A stretch of 41,307 bases of DNA from Methanoculleus marisnigri (GTDB lineage: Archaea; Halobacteriota; Methanomicrobia; Methanomicrobiales; Methanoculleaceae): positions 1-41,307 of the forward strand of contig DASQ01000051.1 of the NCBI GenBank assembly GCA_002503885.1, written 5' to 3'. Shown one piece after another: positions 32,580 to 41,079 of the stretch. The position numbers and the translations under genes were made by a program. Under the pieces are notes generated by a model. The model worked only from the letters and a program-made list of their open reading frames with translations. It searched no databases and was not told the origin of the DNA. The first letter of the stretch is position 1; the number at the start of each line of letters is the position of its first letter.

Positions 32580-33764
32580 TCAAAAAACCCCGCTGATCAA
32601 CGCATGGCCGATGAAATAACAGATCCCGGCCACGACCGCCGCCGCCGGGATGGTCAGGACCCACGCGATCAGGATCTCGCGGACTATGCCCCACTTGACC
32701 GCCGAGTAGCCGCGCGTTGCGCCGACGCCCATGATCGCGCCGGTTGTCGCATGGGTCGTCGAGACCGGGATGCCAAAGGCGGTCATCAGCGAAAGCACGC
32801 CCCCGGCGGCGGTCGATGCGGAGAACCCCTGGTAGGGGCGGATCCTGGTGATCTTGTTGGCCATCTTATCGATGACCCGCCATCCTCCTAAGAGCGTCCC
32901 GAGCGAGATGGCGAGCGAAGATGCGAGTATCACCCAGAGCGGGACGGAGAACTCGGTGATCAGCCCGCCGGCGAGGAGCATGGCGGTGATGATCCCCATC
33001 GCGTTCTGGGCATCGTTGCTGCCGTGGCCGATAGCCTGAAACGACCCCGAAAAGATCTGGAGATTGCGAAAGAGGCCTGTCAGGCGCCGCGGAGGATGGT
33101 TGCGGAAGATGTGGGCGACGAGAGTGCCGAGGGCAAACGCGGCTATGAACCCGAGCATGGGGGAGATGACGATGAAGATCAGAACCCCGAGAATGCCGCT
33201 GACCTTCAACAACCCCGTTGCGATGGCAAGCGGGATGACGACCGTCACCCCGATGAGTCCGCCGAGGATGAGGTTCCACGGCTTGAAGTCGCCTTTTAGA
33301 AGCGCAAATGCACCCGTGACGATCGCACCGAGGATTACACCCGTGAGGCCGTAGAAGAGGACCTGCCCGATGACCGCAAGCGACGGCCAGATTACCGCCC
33401 CCGTTCCGGCAGCTGCAATGCCGGCACCCAGAAGCCCCCCGATCAGGGCATGGCTGCTGGATACGGGGATTCCGAGGTATGAGGTCGCGAGGACCCAGAG
33501 CACCGCACCGGCCATGGCCATGAGGATCAGCGACGGCGTGAGGAAGACGGGGTCGACGATCGCCCTCCCGATGGTCGCTGCAATTGCCGTGGTGAAGAGA
33601 AGGGGGCCGAGGAGATTGAAGACCCCTGCGAGGAGCACCGCCTGCAGGGGTGTCAAGGCCTTGGTCGCGATGATGGTGGCGATCGAGTTTGCGGCATCGT
33701 TCAAGCCGTTTGCAAAATTAAAGAGTAGCGCGAGAAGAATGCCGAGGATGATGATCGGGTCCAT
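32580..33764 (-). CDS. pitA: Pit-family inorganic phosphate transporter
   Basis: A 394-residue membrane protein. The two Pit signatures are present: NFANGLNDAANSIATIIATK near the N-terminus and SFQAIGHGSNDAQNAMGIIT in the middle, with further phosphate-carrier motifs GIPVSSSHALIGGLLG and GIPVSTTHATTGAIMG. About ten or more hydrophobic helices. It imports phosphate (as metal-phosphate) with protons. The start MDPIIILGILL at 33764 is preferred because the frame's upstream part overlaps the DUF47 gene; only 5 nt separate the two. Confidence 0.92.
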   Translation of the reverse strand: MDPIIILGILLALLFNFANGLNDAANSIATIIATKALTPLQAVLLAGVFNLLGPLLFTTAIAATIGRAIVDPVFLTPSLILMAMAGAVLWVLATSYLGIPVSSSHALIGGLLGAGIAAAGTGAVIWPSLAVIGQVLFYGLTGVILGAIVTGAFALLKGDFKPWNLILGGLIGVTVVIPLAIATGLLKVSGILGVLIFIVISPMLGFIAAFALGTLVAHIFRNHPPRRLTGLFRNLQIFSGSFQAIGHGSNDAQNAMGIITAMLLAGGLITEFSVPLWVILASSLAISLGTLLGGWRVIDKMANKITRIRPYQGFSASTAAGGVLSLMTAFGIPVSTTHATTGAIMGVGATRGYSAVKWGIVREILIAWVLTIPAAAVVAGICYFIGHALISGVF

Positions 33765-33769
33765 AGCGG

Positions 33770-34399
33770 TCAGGAGTGTCTGATGGCTATGTCGCTTAAG
33801 ACGTTTGCGACGTCTTCGCACTTATCGGTCGCCATCTCGAGGTTTTCGTAGATGTCCTTGAGTTTGATGATGGTGATCGCATCTTCCGTCTTGAAGAGGT
33901 CCCTGATGGCATGGCCGAGGACGTTGTCCGCGACGTTCTCCAGGCGGTTCACCTCAATGCACCGCTCCTCGATCAGGCTCGGGTTCTTGACCGACCGGAT
34001 GTTGTTGACTGCCTTCTCAATCTCGACGACGCTCAACTGGATCAGTTTTGCAAGTTCGATCATCGAGTCGTCGGTCTTGGTGATGCCGTAGCTGTACATC
34101 TGTTGTGCGGTGCCGTCGATGTAGTCGAGAATGTCGTCCAGCGCCGACGCAAGGCGGGAGATCTCTTCCGGCTCGAGCGGCGTGATGAACGTCCGGTTCA
34201 ACTGCTCGTAGATCTCATGCGTGATCTCGTCTCCCTGGTGCTCGATCTGCTTCATCCGGTGGCACTGCTCTTTCACGTTCTCGTAGTTTTCGACGAACTC
34301 GACGAGCAGATCGGCTGCGGAGACGACCGTCCGGGCCATTCTGTCAAAGAGGTCAAAAAAAATCTTATCTTGAGGGACTACCCACTCCTTAATGCCCAC
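33770..34399 (-). CDS. DUF47/PhoU-like Pit accessory protein
   Basis: A 209-residue helical protein of the DUF47 (PhoU-like) family, commonly paired with Pit transporters and thought to gate them. Seen: MKQIEHQGDEITHEIYEQLN and RLASALDDILDYIDGTAQQM, both typical acidic helices that can bind metal clusters. First gene of the two-gene phosphate operon. Confidence 0.92.
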   Translation of the reverse strand: MGIKEWVVPQDKIFFDLFDRMARTVVSAADLLVEFVENYENVKEQCHRMKQIEHQGDEITHEIYEQLNRTFITPLEPEEISRLASALDDILDYIDGTAQQMYSYGITKTDDSMIELAKLIQLSVVEIEKAVNNIRSVKNPSLIEERCIEVNRLENVADNVLGHAIRDLFKTEDAITIIKLKDIYENLEMATDKCEDVANVLSDIAIRHS

Positions 34400-34431
34400 G
34401 ATGATCGCTATAAGATTTTCCCGTCAGGGGG

Positions 34432-34438
34432 TATATAG
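34432..34438 (-). promoter_or_regulatory. TATA box of the DUF47-pit operon
   Basis: Minus strand CGCTATATACC, 33-39 nt before the ATG, predicting a leader of only about 10 nt. The sequence between it and 34676 holds an inverted repeat GCCGCCC/GGGGCGGC (34448-34466) but no gene. Confidence 0.5.
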
Positions 34439-34652
34439 CGTTCGGTCAGCCGCCCGGGAGGGGCGGCAGGATACGACGAAACAGGGTAAACAGGAAAGCA
34501 AGGCCCCACCGCGGGCGCATCGGTCGGTCGTCGGGAGCGATCCGCAAAAACTGCTCCGGTTGCGGCCCGGCTTCGCCGTAGAATTTTGCGGCATCTCCCG
34601 CACGGCGGCCGGTCTGCTCACCCGGGTATCGGCCGGGCATCTGGAGCGTGGC

Positions 34653-34676
34653 GGGGCCGCATCGTCACCCGGCCCC
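34653..34676 (-). terminator. Hairpin directly after the DUF1894 stop
   Basis: GGGGCCG (34653-34659) pairs with CGGCCCC (34670-34676) around a 10-nt loop, abutting the stop codon of the gene on the minus strand. There is no clear T-tract, so it may stabilise the mRNA end or only contribute to termination. Confidence 0.35.
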
Positions 34677-34985
34677 TCATTCTGAGACTTTCGCGAGGTG
34701 TTCGCGGATGAAATCGATGTCCGCCTCCTTTGCCGCGATCTCGTAGAGTATCGTCCCGAGGCCTGTGCAGCGTTTCATAAACGGCAGCAGGACCTTCTGC
34801 TTCCGGACCTGGATGCCGACGAGCATGGGGCTTTTTAAGAGGATCCGGACGTCCCTGAACACGAAACCCGGGGGTATCTCGTAGTACTCTTTGCAGTGCT
34901 TTCGCACGTAGTCGTTTGCCTGGTCGGGAGTTGCGCCCAGGAGGAGCACCCGTCCACCGAGATTGTTTACGCAGCACGATGCCAT
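34677..34985 (-). CDS. DUF1894 family protein (methanogen-specific)
   Basis: A 102-residue protein beginning MASCCVNNLGGRVLLLGATP, the recognisable start of DUF1894 proteins found in methanogens, function unknown. Continues ANDYVRKHCKEYYEIPPGFV and ends with helices. The start at 34985 is chosen because it matches the family; a TATA-like CATTTATTC about 30 nt upstream implies a short or absent leader. Confidence 0.8.
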   Translation of the reverse strand: MASCCVNNLGGRVLLLGATPDQANDYVRKHCKEYYEIPPGFVFRDVRILLKSPMLVGIQVRKQKVLLPFMKRCTGLGTILYEIAAKEADIDFIREHLAKVSE

Positions 34986-35136
34986 CTCCCTACTGTTCGC
35001 ATTTACACGAATAAATGTTGCGCTGATACCCGGATCCCGGAACCCGGGCATCGGGGCGGTCGTATATCTCCCGACCGGTCTGTATCGACTGTCCACACGC
35101 CGGAAAGGTTATCGCGTGCCGGGCAGATACCCGGGT

Positions 35137-35568
35137 ATGAAGCCGTATGGAATGCCGGGTCGCCCGCCCGGGGTCCACCTCTTCCTCCTGATGGCTTTCG
35201 CCGCTCTCCTCATCATGCCCTGCTCCGTCTCGGGCGCGACGCCTCCGCTGCCCCCTCTCCTCACGGTCTCGGTATCGCACGATACCCTCTCCCCGGGGGA
35301 GAACCTGAGCGTCTCCGCCACCTGGAGCCGGGACGAGAGTTTCTACCGCCCCCCACAGAGCGTCGACGTGCAGATCTACAGCGTCCCCGGAGGGTCGCTC
35401 GTCGCAGGGTATACGGTCCCGGAGGATGAACGCGCGGTCTCCGACGGTGACACCCGGCACTTTCAGGGGGTGATTGCCTCCTCGGAGCTGCCGGCGGGGA
35501 GGCTCCTCCTCGTCGCCGTCGACCCGGTCTCCGGCGCCGACGCCCGGGTCCTGATAAACGTCACGTAG
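35137..35568 (+). CDS. Secreted/membrane protein, ended by an in-frame amber codon
   Basis: 143 residues: a signal peptide (VHLFLLMAFAALLIMPCSVS, cleaved near SGA-TPP), then a beta-sandwich-like domain (LTVSVSHDTLSPGENLSVSA) resembling archaeal extracellular Ig-like modules. The frame stops at TAG (35566-35568) but stays open for 40 more codons to a TGA at 35689-35691 and encodes a hydrophobic helix there. It is therefore either a truncated surface protein that lost its membrane anchor, or a read-through product. The ATG at 35137 was taken as start; TATA motifs upstream are weak. Confidence 0.6.
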   Translation: MKPYGMPGRPPGVHLFLLMAFAALLIMPCSVSGATPPLPPLLTVSVSHDTLSPGENLSVSATWSRDESFYRPPQSVDVQIYSVPGGSLVAGYTVPEDERAVSDGDTRHFQGVIASSELPAGRLLLVAVDPVSGADARVLINVT

Positions 35569-35691
35569 CCTGGCCCGGATTTCCCCGGAATCCAGGCGCA
35601 GGGATATCTCGATGCCGTCTTCTTCCTGGTTGCAGGGGTCCTGCTGGTCGTCCTCGGCGCCGGTCTCGTCCTGCTGCTCGGGCGGCCGTGA
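35569..35691 (+). other. In-frame C-terminal membrane anchor behind an amber codon
   Basis: Directly after the TAG the same frame reads PGPDFPGIQAQGYLDAVFFL, then VAGVLLVVLGAGLVLLLGRP and TGA. One strong transmembrane helix and a short cytoplasmic end are what an Ig-like surface protein would need as an anchor, so this looks like a lost or conditionally read 3' end of the same gene. Confidence 0.6.
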
Positions 35692-35829
35692 GGCGGGCCG
35701 TCTCTTCCCCCACCTCACGGCCGCCTGCACGCCGCGGGATCCCTGCCCGGGCCCGGGTTTCCGGCCGCACCCGGGCGGTTTTTTCGTCACCGGTTCACTT
35801 ATTGTCTGCAGCAACCAACTATTCTTCAA

Positions 35830-38487
35830 GTGATACCTGAACCGGCAGCAAAAAAGTTCCTCTACTGGTGCGACCAGTGCAACGTCCCGCTCATCGGGCG
35901 CACCTGCGCCTGCAAAACCAGAGTCAGGGAGATACCTCTCCTGCAGCCGCACGACGTCCGGCCCGCCCTTGCCGCAGATATGGCCCTGATCCGGCGGCTT
36001 CTTGCCGAACAGTTCGGCGATATTCCCCTGCCCCACGTCGTGCTCTTAAACAAGACCGGCGGCGTCGACCGGGCGGACCTCGTCATCATGCACGGCGACC
36101 GGTTCGGCTGGCTCTCGTTCGACCCGATCGCCCGGAAGTTCAGCCTCGACATCGCCCCCGAAGCGCTCCCGCACATCCTGCAGCACGCAACCCGGGGCAT
36201 CATCGACCTTGAGGCCGAGCCCGCCGTGAGCGCCCATAAGGGCCGTATCGGCGGGAAACGGTTCCCCCTGGCGACCGCCGTCCCCGACGGGACGGTCATC
36301 GTCTCCTATAAGAACCGGTTCGGCACCGGCGTCGTCAAGGACGGGCAGGTCAGGGTGAAGGAACTCGTCTCCGTCGAGCCCCGCACCCGGCCCAACCCGG
36401 ACTGGGACGTGGTGATCGAGAAGAACCGCTACCACTTGAAGAACCTCGAGCGCAACGCCGTCCGCACCATCAAGAAGCACATGAACGACCGGCCGTGCGT
36501 GAACGTCTCGTTCTCCGGCGGCAAGGACAGCACCGCCGTCCTCCACCTCGCCCGGAAGGCGGGGGTGGAGAAGGCGTTCTTCATCGATACCGGTATCGAG
36601 CTTCCCGAGACGGTGGCGTTCGTGGAGTCAGAGGGCGTCGAGATCGTCCGGAAAGGCGGCGACTTCTTCCAGGCGGTCGAGAAGGTGGGGCCGCCGGGGA
36701 AGGACCACCGCTGGTGCTGCAAACTCCTCAAGCTTCACCCTTTAAAACTCTACCTCGCCGACCTCGGCCCCTGCGTCACCATCCAGGGGAACCGCTGGTA
36801 CGAGTCCTGGAACCGCGCCGACCTCGACGAGACGAGCCAGAATCCGGCAAACCCCCTGCAACTGAACGTCTCGCCGATCCGGAACTGGCGGGCGCTCGAG
36901 GTCTTCCTCTACCTCTGGTGGCAGAAGGCCTCCATGAACCCGCTCTACGAGAAAGGCCTTGAGCGGATAGGCTGTTACCTCTGCCCGGCGGTGCTCGAGA
37001 GCGAGTACGAAGGGCTCCGGGAGATGCACCCGGAACTGACAGGACGCTGGGACGAATTTCTGGTCAGGTGGGGGGAGAAGACCGGGATGCCGGACGCCTA
37101 CCACCAGTGGGGGCTCTGGCGGTGGCGGGCGCTGCCCCCGAAGATGCGCGAAGTCTGCAGGGACCGGGGCATCGCCGTGAACGAGGACTTCACCCTGCAG
37201 GAAGCCCCGGAAAGCCGGGCAACCCCGGTCCAGAAAAGCGTGGAGGTGGCAACAACGAAGACTCTGGAAACCCCTGAACCGGCAGTGCCGGCAGGAAACG
37301 AGTTTACCCCCGACGAGATCCGGAAGGACTTCCCGATCCTCGGCGACATCATCTATCTGGACAACGCCGCGACGAGTTTCTCGCCGGAGCCGGTGGTGGA
37401 GGCACTCATCGAGTTCGAGCACCGCTACCGGGCCAACGTCGGGCGGGGAGTTCACCGCCTGACGCGGATCGCGTCGCAGCGCTACTGGCATGCCCACGAG
37501 AAGGTGGCCCGGTTCATCGGCGGCGAGGCGGGGGTCACGGTCTTTACGAAGAACGCCACGGAATCGATCAACATGGTCGCACAGGGGCTCTCCTGGAAGC
37601 CGGGCGACCGCGTGGTGACCACCATTCTCGAGCACCACTCAAACCTTCTCCCCTGGAGAGCACTTGAAAAACAGGGCGTCGCGCTCGACGTGATCGGGAT
37701 CGACGCCGACTACTCGCTCGACCTTGCCGCGATCGAGGAGGCTCTGGCCGGAGGCGATGTCCGGCTCGTCGCCGTCACCCATGCCTCGAACGTCCTCGGC
37801 ATCGTCACGCCTGTTGCTGAGATCGCCCGGCTCTGCCGGAAACACGGCGCCCTCCTCCTTGTGGACGCCGCACAGTCGCTCCCGCACATGCCGGTGAATG
37901 TAGCAGACCTCGGCTGCGACTTCCTCTGCTTCTCGGGGCACAAACTCTTCGGGCCGACCGGGACCGGCGTCCTCTGGATGCGGGAGGCACTCCTCGAACC
38001 GTCGGTCCTCGGCGGCGGCATGGTCACGAGCGTGACGGCGGAGGGGTATGTGCCGGCCGACGGCTACCAGCGCTACGAGGCCGGCACGCCGAACGTCGGC
38101 GGTGGGATCGCGCTCGGCGTCGCCGTGGACTATCTCTCGGCGATCGGGATGGAGCGGGTCCGGCGGCATGAAGAGCGCCTGACCGCCCGGCTCATCGAGG
38201 GGCTCTCCCGGGTCGACGGAGTCACGGTCTACGCCGCGAGAACGCCTGAGGCCCGGATCGGGGTCGTCTCGTTCACCATCGACGGCGTCCACCCGCAGGA
38301 GGCCGCACAGATGCTCGACGAGGAGGCGGATATCCTGGTAAGGTCGGGGCACCACTGCTGCCAGCCGCTCATGGAGCACCTGGATCTCCAAAATGGGACG
38401 GTGCGGGCGAGTATTGCAGCCTACACAACGGAGCAGGAGATCGACCTCCTCGTTGCGGCCGTCGGCGAGATCAGCCGGGGCCGGTGA
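35830..38487 (+). CDS. PAPS-reductase-like domain fused to a SufS/IscS-type cysteine desulfurase
   Basis: An 885-residue two-enzyme fusion starting at GTG. Residues 14-28 form a Cys cluster (C14-x2-C17 ... C26-x-C28); about 95-195 resemble a PUA RNA-binding module; 229-235 SGGKDST is the PP-loop of PAPS-reductase/ATP-pyrophosphatase domains, followed by Cys296-Cys297 and C382-x2-C385, possible cluster ligands. A linker (about 455-490) leads to a class-V aminotransferase: FPILGDIIYLDNAATSFSPE, PLP-lysine Lys705 (FSGHKLFGPTG) and Cys843-Cys844 (SGHHCCQPL) as persulfide residues. The C-terminal half strips sulfur from cysteine; the N-terminal half may use it for RNA or cofactor thiolation. FdhD, a user of desulfurase sulfur, lies nearby. 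Confidence 0.88.
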   Translation: MIPEPAAKKFLYWCDQCNVPLIGRTCACKTRVREIPLLQPHDVRPALAADMALIRRLLAEQFGDIPLPHVVLLNKTGGVDRADLVIMHGDRFGWLSFDPIARKFSLDIAPEALPHILQHATRGIIDLEAEPAVSAHKGRIGGKRFPLATAVPDGTVIVSYKNRFGTGVVKDGQVRVKELVSVEPRTRPNPDWDVVIEKNRYHLKNLERNAVRTIKKHMNDRPCVNVSFSGGKDSTAVLHLARKAGVEKAFFIDTGIELPETVAFVESEGVEIVRKGGDFFQAVEKVGPPGKDHRWCCKLLKLHPLKLYLADLGPCVTIQGNRWYESWNRADLDETSQNPANPLQLNVSPIRNWRALEVFLYLWWQKASMNPLYEKGLERIGCYLCPAVLESEYEGLREMHPELTGRWDEFLVRWGEKTGMPDAYHQWGLWRWRALPPKMREVCRDRGIAVNEDFTLQEAPESRATPVQKSVEVATTKTLETPEPAVPAGNEFTPDEIRKDFPILGDIIYLDNAATSFSPEPVVEALIEFEHRYRANVGRGVHRLTRIASQRYWHAHEKVARFIGGEAGVTVFTKNATESINMVAQGLSWKPGDRVVTTILEHHSNLLPWRALEKQGVALDVIGIDADYSLDLAAIEEALAGGDVRLVAVTHASNVLGIVTPVAEIARLCRKHGALLLVDAAQSLPHMPVNVADLGCDFLCFSGHKLFGPTGTGVLWMREALLEPSVLGGGMVTSVTAEGYVPADGYQRYEAGTPNVGGGIALGVAVDYLSAIGMERVRRHEERLTARLIEGLSRVDGVTVYAARTPEARIGVVSFTIDGVHPQEAAQMLDEEADILVRSGHHCCQPLMEHLDLQNGTVRASIAAYTTEQEIDLLVAAVGEISRGR

Positions 38488-39056
38488 GGTCTGCCTCCTA
38501 AAATTGACAATCTACCTCTTTTAGTCCCCCCACCGCCCGCGCTTCGCGCTCCTCCCGCCCCCCCCGGAGGGGGGCGGGCAGTGCGTGGCGATAACCGGGG
38601 AGAAGCTGTGCATGGTTCTTCTAGGGATCTCCCCATGCAGTGGACCGTGAGGATATCGCCATTGTGGGAACGACGCTCCGCAGGAGCAGAGTTCGAGCAC
38701 CGAAGGTGCGAAGAGGGGCTGACGGGGAGTGAGGGGAAGACAGGGGAGGGGGCACGCCCCCCAGGCTATTCGTCAATTACACCTTTCGTGCTTAAACTCC
38801 GTACCTCAAAAACCTCCAGAATTCTTGAATTACTGTCTTATAGGCAGTCGTTCTCTGGAGCTGCTCAGACGGTGAGATCCATTCGAATGGATGTTAACAA
38901 CAAGCGCGTTATAGGCGAAGGTATTTTACGATGGGGGAAATATGATCAACCAGGAGACAGGTTTCAGACAAATTACAAAATATCTGAGACATCATCTTCG
39001 GAAATGGGTAACGCCTATTCCATTACCACAATCTGAACTTGAACGAGGGGTAAATA
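38488..39056. other. Intergenic region: G+C hairpins then a low-G+C stretch
   Basis: The first part has a strong hairpin (38554-38578) and two small ones near 38668-38714 (GCTCC-GCA-GGAGC and GCACC-GAA-GGTGC). From about 38780 the DNA turns AT-rich. Two short frames are open there: 38887-39036 (MDVNNKRVIGEGILRWGKYD) and one from an ATG at about 38942 (MINQETGFRQITKYLRHHLR) reaching into the NUDIX start. Either could be a remnant, but none is supported by a ribosome site. Confidence 0.4.
38554..38578. terminator. Strong hairpin after the fusion gene
   Basis: CCCGCCCCCC (38554-38563) and GGGGGGCGGG (38569-38578) form a perfect 10-bp stem with a 5-nt loop, 67 nt after the fusion-gene stop. A TCTTTTAG stretch lies just before it. 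It may end transcription, although archaeal termination mainly relies on T-tracts. Confidence 0.4.
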
Positions 39057-39416
39057 TTGGCTGGAGCATATGACCGGAGGAGAGGAACAGCAATTGTTGA
39101 CACTTCAAAGGGGATTCTTGTTGTACGCCAGGGTAATGCCCCATTCCTTCTTCCCGGGGGTGGTGCTAAAAATAATGAATTAATGATTGAAGCTGCGATC
39201 CGGGAATTGCGGGAAGAAACTGGAATGGCTGCGTACAATATAAAATATCTCTTTACTTTCCATAAATCAAAGGTTTTTTTAATACGAGCTAATGGTGTGC
39301 CAAAACCACTACATGAGATCTCCCAAATTGGCTATTATTCTCCAGAATCTCCACTCCCTATGTCTTACAATACAAAGAAAATTATTGAGAGGTATTGGAA
39401 TCAAAAGAGAACATGA
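39057..39416 (+). CDS. NUDIX hydrolase in a low-G+C island
   Basis: 119 residues with a complete NUDIX box: PGGGAKNNELMIEAAIRELR then EETGM (G-x5-E-x7-REL-x-EE-x-G-M). NUDIX enzymes split nucleoside diphosphate-linked compounds; substrate unknown. It begins at a TTG (39057) because a stop lies just upstream in frame; no better start is seen, so the first residues are uncertain. Codon use and base composition are clearly more AT-rich than the neighbours, a sign of transfer from elsewhere. Confidence 0.75.
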   Translation: MAGAYDRRRGTAIVDTSKGILVVRQGNAPFLLPGGGAKNNELMIEAAIRELREETGMAAYNIKYLFTFHKSKVFLIRANGVPKPLHEISQIGYYSPESPLPMSYNTKKIIERYWNQKRT

Positions 39417-39633
39417 ATCGTTAGGTTAAATTTTTTCAAAAGTTGTCAAAACAGAATCCTTGCTGGGAAGGAACCTCTCCTCCTCCTCTCCTCTCCACGG
39501 GTCGATTACCAAGGTATAGCCTTCTAATATCTCGCACTCGGTTATGGGCTGGACAGTGGAGCCATGTATACAAGTGTCTCAATCACGTCACACTAAAGGT
39601 TTGTAGGCTATTTTGGGTGTCCTCTAGTTTTTC
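39417..39633. other. AT-rich gap with a possible gene fragment
   Basis: On the minus strand a frame without ATG (39426-39578) reads CIHGSTVQPITECEILEGYT, then LVIDPWRGEEEERFLPSKDS, and ends FEKI. It looks like the end of a real protein cut off upstream by a TGA, but no family is recognised. Otherwise nothing is seen. Confidence 0.25.
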
Positions 39634-40365
39634 CTATCTCTTTATTCCTGCTATCCTCTCTGCATGCGCATACACCGCCATCTCCGGAGTTCCCGCGGAC
39701 CCGACGATGCAGAGCCCGGTCTCCTCCGCGATCTCGACAGCAAGGGCGGTCGGGGGTCCGGTGGAGACCAGCACCGGGATGTTCGCCACCAGGCATTTCC
39801 GGGCCATCTCGGAGGTGACCGGGCCGGTGCCGACGGCGAACGTCCGGGAGAAGTCAAGGGCTTCGCGCAAGCCCCGGCCGATGACCCGGTCCAGGGCGTT
39901 GTGCCGGTCGAGGTCTTCGGCGCGAGCGACGATGCGGCCTCCCATGGCAAGAGCAACCGCATCGACCGCGCTGTGTGGAGGGAGAGCGGCGACGGCGCTC
40001 TCGATCTCCGGGACGGTGACCGCGAGGTCGGAATCGATCGCGGGCAGTTTCTGCGTGTCGATATAGGAGACGGCCCCCCCGCACCCCGAGAGGATGGTCT
40101 TCTTCACGCTGACCCTCTTGAAGATGTTCTTCGTGAGGACGCTTATCCGGTTCTCCTCGATCCTGACCGACTCGATCTCCCCGGCGCTCCGGATGATCTC
40201 TTCGGTGTAGAGGTAGCCGGTGATGAAGTCTTCAAACCCGCCGGGGCTCAAGGCAACGGTCGCCAGGTGCCGGCCGTTGACGAAGACCGCCACCGGTGTC
40301 TCTTCTGCGGCATCCCGGGTTATCCTCCCGCCGCCGATGCGGATACAGGCAATTTTCTTGAACAT
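39634..40365 (-). CDS. fdhD: FdhD-like sulfurtransferase for formate dehydrogenase
   Basis: A 243-residue protein. FEDFITGYLYTEEIIRSAGE, DLDRHNALDRVIGRGLREAL and GTGPVTSEMARKCLVANIPV are conserved FdhD segments. FdhD passes sulfur from a cysteine desulfurase to the Mo/W-bis-pterin cofactor of formate dehydrogenase, needed for growth on formate. The active CxxC motif (CGxC in E. coli) is here C95-G-G-A98, so only the first Cys remains. The start MFKKIACIRIGGGRI fits archaeal members. Confidence 0.88.
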   Translation of the reverse strand: MFKKIACIRIGGGRITRDAAEETPVAVFVNGRHLATVALSPGGFEDFITGYLYTEEIIRSAGEIESVRIEENRISVLTKNIFKRVSVKKTILSGCGGAVSYIDTQKLPAIDSDLAVTVPEIESAVAALPPHSAVDAVALAMGGRIVARAEDLDRHNALDRVIGRGLREALDFSRTFAVGTGPVTSEMARKCLVANIPVLVSTGPPTALAVEIAEETGLCIVGSAGTPEMAVYAHAERIAGIKR

Positions 40366-40421
40366 GGTCCCTCACTTCGCGTATGCCGCACGTGCCCCGG
40401 CATGGTCCGGCCGGCACGCAG

Positions 40422-40886
40422 TCATACACACTGCCGTATAAACTCCTCGGGCATCGAGGTGCGCTGTGCGGTCTCCTCGACCGAGAACCCCCTGCCGAGG
40501 AACCTCTTTACCACGCTCTCCATGGGTTCGCCGACCTCGACGATATGCCTGTCGGGGTCGTAGAGCCTGATGGCCCGCTGTCCCCAGGGTTGCTCTATCA
40601 GTTCGTGCACGTACTCCACGGAGTCCATCTCTTTGAGCCTTTCCAGAAAGGCATCCAGGTCGTCCTCCTCGAAGTAGAGTTCGGCGTTCTTCGAACCCTG
40701 GACAATATCGCTCTCGTCGACGCCGATGAGATCCGAGAAGTGCGAACGGAGATGTATCGCAAAACCGCCCTCGAACGATACGTTCTCGCCGAGATCGAAT
40801 CCAACCTTCTGGTTCAGCACCTTCTCATAGAAGGCTCTGGAAACCTCTATGTCGCGAACGACAATAAGCGGGCATATAAACTTCAT
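40422..40886 (-). CDS. VOC (glyoxalase/bleomycin-resistance fold) protein with C-terminal HTH-like tail
   Basis: 154 residues from an ATG at 40884-40886: MKFICPLIVVRDIEVSRAFY is the standard opening of VOC-fold proteins, followed by ELYFEEDDLDAFLERLKEMD and RAIRLYDPDRHIVEVGEPME, whose His and Glu are typical metal ligands. Residues about 125-154 (VVKRFLGRGFSVEETAQRTS, then MPEEFIRQCV) look like a small helix-turn-helix, an addition seen in some antibiotic- or stress-responsive members. Ligand unknown. Confidence 0.8.
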   Translation of the reverse strand: MKFICPLIVVRDIEVSRAFYEKVLNQKVGFDLGENVSFEGGFAIHLRSHFSDLIGVDESDIVQGSKNAELYFEEDDLDAFLERLKEMDSVEYVHELIEQPWGQRAIRLYDPDRHIVEVGEPMESVVKRFLGRGFSVEETAQRTSMPEEFIRQCV

Positions 40887-40903
40887 AAAAATCAGGCAGG
40901 AGA

Positions 40904-40923
40904 CCCCCGGTTTTAACCGGGGG
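40904..40923. repeat. Perfect hairpin resembling an IS605-type right end/omega-RNA stem
   Basis: CCCCCGGTT-TT-AACCGGGGG (9-bp stem) followed by AGGAATGCC on the plus strand. The pattern (Pu-rich lead, G+C stem with a TTTA-like loop, then GAGGAAT) resembles the terminal stem of TnpB-associated omega RNAs. No tnpB lies beside it here. It could also simply be a terminator or an mRNA leader structure of the VOC gene, whose ATG is 18 nt away. Confidence 0.4.
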
Positions 40924-41079
40924 AGGAATGCCGTCTGCCTGTCCCGGCATACTGTTATGTTTTCCAGGTAATACGGGTTAGGAGGGTACAATCTTCCCCC
41001 TTTGCGCTCTGAGTCACCCGCTTCCCGGTGACCGCGCCATGTAATGATAGCTTTCCTTTCAACGTGCCTCCGATAGATG

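Noticed and set aside
35137..35691. Pyrrolysine encoded by the TAG
   Set aside because: No pyl genes are in view and the group is not known for pyrrolysine; a nonsense mutation is simpler.
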